Assembly (NCBI GenBank): GCA_937936695.1
Contig: CALHCK010000066.1
Coordinates: 1 to 5,755, forward strand
Reading direction: 5' to 3'
DNA length: 5,755 nt
Source: an uncultured Polaribacter sp.
Lineage (GTDB): Bacteria; Bacteroidota; Bacteroidia; Flavobacteriales; Flavobacteriaceae
Shown here piece by piece: positions 1-3,648 of this stretch. Both the position numbers and the translations under genes were made by a program. The notes under the pieces were generated by a model. That model searched no databases. It saw only the letters and a program-made list of their open reading frames with translations, and was not told where the DNA came from. Each line of letters starts with the position of its first letter. Within the stretch, counting starts at the first letter, position 1.

Positions 1-686
1 TCATTATCATGATCTGTACCTGAATTCACTTTAAATAAATTAAAAAAATAAACAAGATTAGCATTACTAGGAATAGATTCTATGTTTACATTTGAGAAAC
101 CATCGGTACCATAACCTAAACCTGAAGGTATAAACAATATACCATTACCTTCTCCTGAAAAAGAAACAGGACCATCATTTATAGTTTCTGTTGAAGTATT
201 TTGTATCCCTTCTTTAAACATTGTAATTCCTCTAATCCAACCCTCTGCTTCAATTTTAGAGGAATCTAAATTAAAAGGATCAATCCAAGTAGGTTCATTT
301 TTAATATCAGCACTAGCGATAGTAACAGAGTCTCCTATGAACAAAGTAAATCTATTAACTAAGACAGAATCTGCTATTGTTGGATTATTTATACCTGAAC
401 CTTCATTATTAATGTAAGCGTACATTTTGTAATCTACATTTCTATATCTAATATCAATAGTTTTTAAATTTGAATCATCAAAAAGAGAGGTTTCTCCTTC
501 TACTAAAGTATTTATAAAATTTATAGAGGTATCAAAATAATTATTTCTCAAAAATTTAACCAAACTATCGTTATCAATGATAGCTTGTTCTTCAGGACTA
601 ATAGATTCTATGTTAACATCTCTTCCACAGGCAAAAAAAGCCATTGTTAAAACAAGTAGAGTTAAAATACTTTTTATTTTATTCAT
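1..686 (-). CDS. FKBP-type peptidyl-prolyl isomerase lipoprotein, partial (C-terminus beyond left edge)
   Basis: Reading the minus strand from the ATG at 686-684 gives 228 residues with no stop before the window edge, so the C-terminus is missing. Residues 1-20 are a lipoprotein signal peptide: MNKIK, a hydrophobic stretch, then AFFAC with the likely lipidated Cys at residue 20. The protein should therefore be anchored in the cell envelope. Residues about 105-220 fit an FKBP fold: EGWIRGI (Trp150, the usual pocket Trp), then FIPSGLGYGTDG (185-196), then IPSNANLVYFFNLFKV (205-220), the typical closing strands of FKBP. The N-terminal part (21-100) is not recognised. The usual V-x-Y-x-G start of the domain is degenerate (VLVNRFTLF), so catalytic activity is uncertain. 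FKBPs catalyse cis-trans isomerisation of prolyl bonds or act as chaperones. The last residues in view, DHDN, may begin an Asp-rich tail. It is divergent from hslR. GldI of the gliding machinery is a related FKBP lipoprotein, but I cannot equate the two. Confidence 0.88.
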   Translation of the reverse strand, partial: MNKIKSILTLLVLTMAFFACGRDVNIESISPEEQAIIDNDSLVKFLRNNYFDTSINFINTLVEGETSLFDDSNLKTIDIRYRNVDYKMYAYINNEGSGINNPTIADSVLVNRFTLFIGDSVTIASADIKNEPTWIDPFNLDSSKIEAEGWIRGITMFKEGIQNTSTETINDGPVSFSGEGNGILFIPSGLGYGTDGFSNVNIESIPSNANLVYFFNLFKVNSGTDHDN

Positions 687-705
687 TTAATCTTTAAATT
701 TAAGG

Positions 706-732
706 TTGCAATTTACCATTTTTATACCTTTG
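706..732 (+). promoter_or_regulatory. Bacteroidota-type promoter for the hslR operon
   Basis: TACCTTTG at 725-732 matches the Bacteroidota -7 consensus TAnnTTTG exactly. A TTG at 706-708 can serve as the -33 box, with a 16-bp spacer that is slightly shorter than usual. Transcription would start near 738-740, leaving a 5' leader of about 25 nt before the ATG at 765. The region before the ATG is AT-rich with no Shine-Dalgarno sequence, as is normal in this phylum. No equally good box was seen for the divergent FKBP gene. Confidence 0.65.
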
Positions 733-764
733 TAAAAAGACAATAATTATAATTTAACTTTTTT

Positions 765-1154
765 ATGAGAATAGATAAATATTTATGGTGTATTCGTATG
801 TTTAAAACTAGAAGTATTGCTACTAATGCTTGTAAAAAAGGACAAGTTAAAATTGATGCTAAAAATGTAAAACCATCTAGAGATGTTTTTGGTAATGAAT
901 TAATTTTAGTGAGAAAAAATCAGATAAATTATCAAATAAAAGTTTTAGATTTACCCGAAAGTAGAGTGGGCGCAAAAATAGTAGACTTATATAGAAAAGA
1001 TGTAACTCCTAAAGAAGAGTTTGAAAAAACTGAACTATTAAAGTTTGCTAAAGATTACTACAGAAAAAAAGGAACAGGAAGGCCTACTAAAAAAGATAGA
1101 AGAGATATTGATAACTATCAAGAAGATACCATAGAAAACAATGAAAACGACTAA
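765..1154 (+). CDS. hslR: Hsp15-like S4-domain RNA-binding protein
   Basis: The 129-residue protein opens with MRIDKYLWCIRMFKTRS, the characteristic N-terminus of Hsp15 (E. coli: MRLDKWLWAARFYKTRS). This fixes the start at 765. Residues 1 to about 46 form the S4 RNA-binding domain, with the KKGQVKID turn (24-31) and KPS (36-38) that face RNA in this family. Residues 86-118 are a basic helix ending in GRPTKKDRRDID, which corresponds to the conserved RPDKKERRDL of Hsp15. The acidic last ten residues are not conserved. In E. coli, Hsp15 binds free 50S subunits that still carry a nascent chain with tRNA and helps to recycle them. A cytoplasmic, ribosome-linked role is inferred here. The coding end overlaps the next gene by 14 bp, so the two are probably cotranscribed and translationally coupled. 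The length is normal for the family. Confidence 0.88.
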   Translation: MRIDKYLWCIRMFKTRSIATNACKKGQVKIDAKNVKPSRDVFGNELILVRKNQINYQIKVLDLPESRVGAKIVDLYRKDVTPKEEFEKTELLKFAKDYYRKKGTGRPTKKDRRDIDNYQEDTIENNEND

Positions 1155-1641
1155 TATTATATTAAATCAATCTCAAATAGAGCAAAAAACAAGAAGAATT
1201 GCATACCAGATATATGAAACTAATAGTTCTGAAAAAGAAGTTATTATAGCTGGTATTATTGGTAATGGTTTTGTTTTTGCTGAAAAATTAGTAGCAGTTT
1301 TACAAGAAATTTCTACTTTAAAAGTAGGTATTTGTGAAGTTGTTATTGATAAAAAAAATCCACTTCAACCTATCTCTACCTCTTTAAAAGAAGAAGAATA
1401 TACTAATAAATCTTTAGTTTTAGTTGATGATGTTTTAAACTCTGGAACAACGTTAATATATGGTATTAAACATTTTTTAAATGTTCCTTTACAAAAATTT
1501 AAAACAGCGGTGTTAGTAAATAGAAACCACAAGAAATACCCCGTAAAAGCAGATTTTAAAGGTATTTCTTTGTCTACATCTATAAAAGAACATATTCAGG
1601 TAGAATTCTCTAAAGAGAATGCTATTGCGTATTTAATCTAA
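1141..1641 (+). CDS. PyrR-like phosphoribosyltransferase family protein
   Basis: The 166-residue protein carries the type I phosphoribosyltransferase PRPP loop, LVLVDDVLNSGTTL (92-105), with the acidic pair Asp96-Asp97 and Ser101-Gly102-Thr103-Thr104. Overall it aligns best with PyrR: AVLVNRNHKKYPVKADF (123-139) matches AVLVDRGHRELPIRADF, and STSIKEHIQVEF near the end matches the PyrR close. Two PyrR signatures are altered. The PPi loop VGIKTRG is AGIIGNG (37-43), and TLYRDD is replaced by VIDKKN (68-73). The protein is also about 15 residues shorter than PyrR. It may act on another base or nucleotide, or may not be catalytic; a role in pyr-mRNA attenuation is not supported. It starts inside the end of hslR (14-bp overlap), so the two are likely coupled. 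Its last 9 bp overlap the end of convergent aroK. Family assignment is firm; the substrate is unknown. Confidence 0.85.
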   Translation: MKTTNIILNQSQIEQKTRRIAYQIYETNSSEKEVIIAGIIGNGFVFAEKLVAVLQEISTLKVGICEVVIDKKNPLQPISTSLKEEEYTNKSLVLVDDVLNSGTTLIYGIKHFLNVPLQKFKTAVLVNRNHKKYPVKADFKGISLSTSIKEHIQVEFSKENAIAYLI

Positions 1642-2148
1642 CAGTTTTATCAACTCTTCTGCTACTTCCTTTTTCTTTTTACCATCAATTTTTATGCTCA
1701 ATTTGGCTTGTTCATAAAAAGGACGTCTCTCAAAAAGATGCTTTGCTACAAACTCTGGTATTTTATCATCACTTAAAGAAGCTACAAGAGGTCTTTTTGC
1801 TTTTTTTCTAATTAAACGCTCTATCATTGTTGCAGTACTTCCATTTAAATATATAGAAATAGCATCTGTTTTGTTTATAGCGTCCATATTATTAGCATAA
1901 CATGGTGTACCTCCACCTAACGCAAGAATAAAATCTTCATCTTTTGCTAATATTTCTTTTAAATATTTATTTTCTATCAATCTAAAATACACTTCACCTT
2001 TTTCTTCAAAAATTTTAGCAATAGACATACCTTCTTTCTCTATTATGTAGTCATCTAAATCTAAAAAACTCATAGACAAACCATTAGATAGTCGTTTACC
2101 AATACTTGTTTTCCCTGAAGCCATGTAACCTAATAGTACTATTTTCAT
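1633..2148 (-). CDS. aroK: Shikimate kinase
   Basis: The 171-residue protein is full length for AroK. It phosphorylates the 3-hydroxyl of shikimate with ATP in the cytoplasm, the fifth step of the seven-step route to chorismate. Visible motifs are the Walker A loop GYMASGKTS (7-15, Lys13 and Thr14), the shikimate-binding DLDD (30-33) and Arg56 in YFRLIE, the Walker B-like LALGGGTP (75-82), the lid KRPLV (118-122, Arg119), and ERRPFYEQA (140-148) with the late substrate and nucleotide arginines. All key residues are present, so it should be active. The start MKIVLLGYMASGKT sits the usual distance before Walker A. The 3' end overlaps the convergent phosphoribosyltransferase by 9 bp, with no terminator between them. 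Upstream, GATATTTG (minus strand, 2173-2166) is one base off a -7 box but lacks a well-spaced -33 TTG. Confidence 0.96.
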   Translation of the reverse strand: MKIVLLGYMASGKTSIGKRLSNGLSMSFLDLDDYIIEKEGMSIAKIFEEKGEVYFRLIENKYLKEILAKDEDFILALGGGTPCYANNMDAINKTDAISIYLNGSTATMIERLIRKKAKRPLVASLSDDKIPEFVAKHLFERRPFYEQAKLSIKIDGKKKKEVAEELIKLLD

Positions 2149-2218
2149 TTATTTTTATTTTTTTACAAATATCTATAAAAAAAGTTAAAAAAATACTTTT
2201 CAATTCAAATATTGGTTG

Positions 2219-2226
2219 TATATTTG
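2219..2226 (+). promoter_or_regulatory. -7 promoter box ahead of tRNA-Lys
   Basis: TATATTTG matches TAnnTTTG exactly and lies 17 bp before the first base of tRNA-Lys, which would place transcription start at about 2233. The -33 region (around 2195-2203) is AT-rich without a clear TTG. It is probably the promoter for tRNA-Lys and perhaps for tRNA-Leu as well. Confidence 0.6.
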
Positions 2227-2243
2227 CAACCCCGTAAGGGAAT

Positions 2244-2316
2244 GACCTGGTAGCTCAGTTGGTAGAGCATCTCCCTTTTAAGGAGAGGGTCCTGGGTTCG
2301 AGCCCCAGCCCGGTCA
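2244..2316 (+). tRNA. tRNA-Lys (anticodon TTT)
   Basis: A 73-nt cloverleaf can be folded. The acceptor is GACCTGG with CCCGGTC, with discriminator A at 2316. The D stem is GCTC/GAGC with loop AGTTGGTA. The anticodon stem is TCTCC/GGAGA with loop CTTTTAA, which gives anticodon TTT (Lys, AAA/AAG). The T stem is CTGGG/CCCAG with loop TTCGAGC. The 3' CCA is not encoded. The fifth acceptor pair is a U-C mismatch as I align it; every other stem pair is canonical. Confidence 0.95.
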
Positions 2317-2317
2317 C

Positions 2318-2349
2318 AAAAAGTTAAGCTTAACAGCTTAACTTTTTTT
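2318..2349 (+). terminator. Rho-independent terminator-like hairpin between the two tRNA genes
   Basis: A perfect 13-bp stem (2318-2330 with 2335-2347, arms AAAAAGTTAAGCT and its complement) closes a 4-nt loop, TAAC, and runs into a T tract at 2343-2349. It starts 2 nt after tRNA-Lys. It should end the tRNA-Lys transcript, but only about 15 bp separate it from tRNA-Leu. It may therefore be leaky or act as a processing hairpin. Confidence 0.75.
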
Positions 2350-2364
2350 ATTTTAATGAAGTTA

Positions 2365-2448
2365 GCGCACGTGGCGAAATTGGTAGACGCGCAGCCTTGA
2401 GGGGGCTGTTTTCGCAAGAAAGTGGAAGTTCGAATCTTCTCGTGCGCA
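2365..2448 (+). tRNA. tRNA-Leu (anticodon GAG)
   Basis: This is an 84-nt class II tRNA with a long variable arm. The acceptor GCGCACG (2365-2371) pairs perfectly with CGTGCGC (2441-2447), with discriminator A at 2448. The anticodon stem CAGCC/GGCTG encloses the loop TTGAGGG, giving anticodon GAG (2399-2401, Leu codons CUC/CUU). The variable arm TTTTC-GCAA-GAAAG is a small hairpin. The T stem GGAAG/CTTCT surrounds TTCGAAT. CCA is not encoded. The part from the anticodon loop to the 3' end is repeated 355 bp downstream, so this gene is the probable target of an integrated element. The gene itself is intact. Confidence 0.96.
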
Positions 2449-2449
2449 C
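2397..2449 (+). repeat. Putative attachment-site repeat, copy 1 (3' part of tRNA-Leu)
   Basis: These 53 bp, from the first base of the anticodon loop to one base past the tRNA, recur at 2752-2804 with a single difference (C2415 versus T2770). Identity stops at both ends at once: C2396 versus A2751, and T2450 versus A2805. Direct repeats of a tRNA 3' end are the classic footprint of tyrosine-recombinase integration, where the element supplies a replacement 3' end and displaces the original one. Confidence 0.85.
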
Positions 2450-2530
2450 TTACTTAAAAACCTAAATTACAATTATTTAGCATTTGTTTTATTTTGTTTT
2501 CACAAACAAAAAAAATAAAAAATGTTTTTA

Positions 2531-2563
2531 TTCGTACCTGTTTTCGTACCTGTTTTCATACCT
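2531..2563 (+). repeat. Tandem 12-bp repeats (TTCGTACCTGTT)
   Basis: Two exact adjacent copies of TTCGTACCTGTT (2531-2542 and 2543-2554) are followed by a partial copy, TTCATACCT (2555-2563), with one change. They lie inside the putative integrated remnant, about 80 bp from copy 1 of the tRNA-Leu repeat. Short direct repeats at this kind of distance from the crossover core are what arm-type binding sites of tyrosine integrases look like. That function is inference. Confidence 0.75.
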
Positions 2564-2666
2564 AATAATGATTTAAAATAGAAATACAGAATGCCAAAAA
2601 TTTATATCCCATAAAAATAAATATTAATACGTGAAGTATTCTTTTACGTTGTTTATCGTGCATACA

Positions 2667-2678
2667 TTCGTACTTGTT
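2667..2678 (+). repeat. Dispersed fourth copy of the 12-bp repeat
   Basis: TTCGTACTTGTT matches the unit at 2531-2554 in 11 of 12 positions, in the same orientation. It lies 74 bp before copy 2 of the tRNA-Leu repeat, so repeat units occur near both ends of the remnant. Confidence 0.6.
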
Positions 2679-2751
2679 TTAATTTTAAAAACAAAAAAAT
2701 GTAAAACACTAATAACCAACCACTAATAAATAAGAAATAAAACAAACATAA

Positions 2752-2804
2752 TTGAGGGGGCTGTTTTCGTAAGAAAGTGGAAGTTCGAATCTTCTCGTGC
2801 GCAC
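2752..2804 (+). repeat. Putative attachment-site repeat, copy 2 (displaced tRNA-Leu 3' end)
   Basis: This is the second copy of the 53-bp tRNA-Leu 3' segment, differing only at T2770. It lacks the acceptor 5' strand, the D arm and the 5' strand of the anticodon stem, so it is not a functional tRNA. In the integration model it is the original chromosomal 3' end, still joined to its native downstream DNA and terminator. The single difference falls in the variable-arm tetraloop (GCAA versus GTAA), where either base would be tolerated in a working tRNA. Confidence 0.85.
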
Positions 2805-2826
2805 ATAGATTACAGTTCTTTAAATC

Positions 2827-2859
2827 AAAAAAAGCTACCTGAAAACAGGTAGCTTTTTT
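2827..2859. terminator. Strong bidirectional intrinsic terminator
   Basis: A perfect 14-bp stem (2828-2841 with 2846-2859) closes the tetraloop AAAA. Its GC-containing part is GCTACCTG/CAGGTAGC, flanked by an A run on the left and a T run on the right, so it works on both strands. On the minus strand it lies about 20 bp after the stop of the DUF937 gene. On the plus strand it follows the displaced tRNA-Leu 3' end and was probably the original terminator of that tRNA transcript. Confidence 0.9.
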
Positions 2860-2880
2860 AATTATCGGATAAATCTAATA

Positions 2881-3516
2881 TTATTTACCAAAAAGGCCTC
2901 CTAACATACCTCCTATTCCTCCAGATTGCTTATTACCTCCTAATAACATTCCTGCTACATCATCAACAATACTACCATCTCCATCAGAATCTAAAATTTG
3001 TTCTAAGAAATTTTGTTCGTTTTGTGTATCACTTCCACCTAATAAACCTCCTAAAAGACCAGATATATCACCAGCACCACTAATTCCTTGCTCTTGTTTT
3101 TGTTTTCCTAAAACACCCATTAATAAAGGTGCTGCAACTTTAAGAATATTTCCTACAGAACCTGCATCTAAACCAGATTTTTGTCCTATAACTTGTTGCA
3201 CTCCTTGTTGCTTACTTCCTAAAATATGATTTAGTATTCCAGCTCCATCTTGTTTTACACTTTCATCTACACCTCCATTAAACAATCCTCCTAAATCATT
3301 TAAAATACTACCGTCATGCTTTCCTTCTAAAGCCCCCATAATACCTTGAGCACCTTCTGGAGTTGCCGAATTTCTTTGCATTGCTTTCATTAAAACAGGT
3401 AACGCCATTGTTAAAGCACTACTTGTTTTACTTGTATCATTTCCTGTTGATCCTGCAACACCCGAAATTATTTGTTTTCCTAAATCACTACCTAATAAAT
3501 CTAAAATACCTGCCAT
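2881..3516 (-). CDS. DUF937 domain-containing protein, glycine-rich
   Basis: I choose the ATG at 3516, giving 211 residues that begin MAGILDLLGSDLGKQI. An in-frame ATG 51 bp upstream would add MCHILYKKKFNQIKNIK, which does not look like the family and would cover the likely promoter. Residues 1 to about 135 fit DUF937 (YidB-like): helical, with TSSALTMALPVLMKAM (31-46), an internally repeated ILNDLGG/ILNHILG pattern (71-100) and NILKVAAPLLMGVLGKQ (123-139). Residues 145-211 are glycine-rich with two GG(M/L)LGGL-type blocks. Between them, DSDGDGSIVDD (176-186) resembles the loop of an EF-hand or dockerin, but lacks the usual acidic residue at position 12 (Val187). No signal peptide or membrane helix is evident. 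The family's function is unknown. The gene is divergent from the symporter and ends at the bidirectional terminator. Confidence 0.88.
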   Translation of the reverse strand: MAGILDLLGSDLGKQIISGVAGSTGNDTSKTSSALTMALPVLMKAMQRNSATPEGAQGIMGALEGKHDGSILNDLGGLFNGGVDESVKQDGAGILNHILGSKQQGVQQVIGQKSGLDAGSVGNILKVAAPLLMGVLGKQKQEQGISGAGDISGLLGGLLGGSDTQNEQNFLEQILDSDGDGSIVDDVAGMLLGGNKQSGGIGGMLGGLFGK

Positions 3517-3537
3517 TTTTATGTTTTTTATTTGATT

Positions 3538-3592
3538 AAACTTCTTTTTGTATAAAATATGACACAATATACAAATAATGTCACAGAAGTTT
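3538..3592. promoter_or_regulatory. Nested inverted repeats between DUF937 and the symporter
   Basis: Three inverted pairs overlap in 55 bp: AAACTTCT (3538-3545) with AGAAGTTT (3585-3592); TTTGTATA (3547-3554) with TATACAAA (3568-3575); and TGACA (3560-3564) with TGTCA (3579-3583). The first two pairs are perfect 8-mers. They lie 22-76 bp upstream of the DUF937 start and 57-111 bp upstream of the symporter start, where operators for divergent genes are expected. In AT-rich DNA some of this will occur by chance, so a regulatory role is only a suggestion. Confidence 0.35.
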
Positions 3593-3606
3593 TTAAAAAT
3601 TTTATT

Positions 3607-3614
3607 TACCTTTC
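3607..3614 (+). promoter_or_regulatory. Possible -7 promoter box for the symporter operon
   Basis: TACCTTTC matches TAnnTTTG in all but the last base. It lies 34 bp before the ATG at 3649, almost the same distance as the TACCTTTG box of hslR from its start. No TTG is seen at the expected -33 position, so support is modest. Confidence 0.4.
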
Positions 3615-3648
3615 TAGCTAAATTTCAAGTAAAATCATTTCTTACCTT

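Larger units (their letters stand above)
2397..2751. mobile_element. Integrase-less remnant or miniature element in tRNA-Leu
   Basis: The interval from one tRNA-Leu 3' repeat to the start of the next is 355 bp, of which about 302 bp (2450-2751) are new DNA. That DNA is very AT-rich and has no coding region of any credible length on either strand; the longest recognisable start, at 2591, runs only seven codons. It does hold three adjacent 12-bp repeats (2531-2563), a further copy (2667-2678) and a small hairpin, AATAC-GTGAA-GTATT (2626-2640). The best reading is the two fused ends of a genomic island that lost its middle, including its integrase. A non-autonomous element mobilised in trans is an alternative. 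An ancient tRNA duplication is less likely, because the copy begins inside the anticodon loop. Confidence 0.65.

Noticed and set aside
2205..2417. 70-residue minus-strand open frame across the tRNA genes
   Set aside because: It is antisense to tRNA-Lys and the start of tRNA-Leu. The stretch resembling ARTQDPLLKREMLYQLSY is a well-known spurious peptide produced by reading tRNA-Lys backwards.
2492..2511. TTTTGTTT/AAACAAAA hairpin after tRNA-Leu as its terminator
   Set aside because: The stem is nearly all A-T, and on the plus strand it is followed by A residues instead of a T tract.
2531..2678. CRISPR array
   Set aside because: The repeats are only 12 bp, mostly tandem with no spacers, and no cas genes are present.
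2752..2804. Second tRNA-Leu gene
   Set aside because: It lacks the 5' acceptor strand, the D arm and half of the anticodon stem, and the DNA before it does not supply them.
3517..3567. Upstream in-frame ATG giving a 17-residue extension of the DUF937 protein
   Set aside because: The extension is basic and unlike the family N-terminus, which begins at MAGILDLLG. It would also cover the likely promoter and the inverted repeats.
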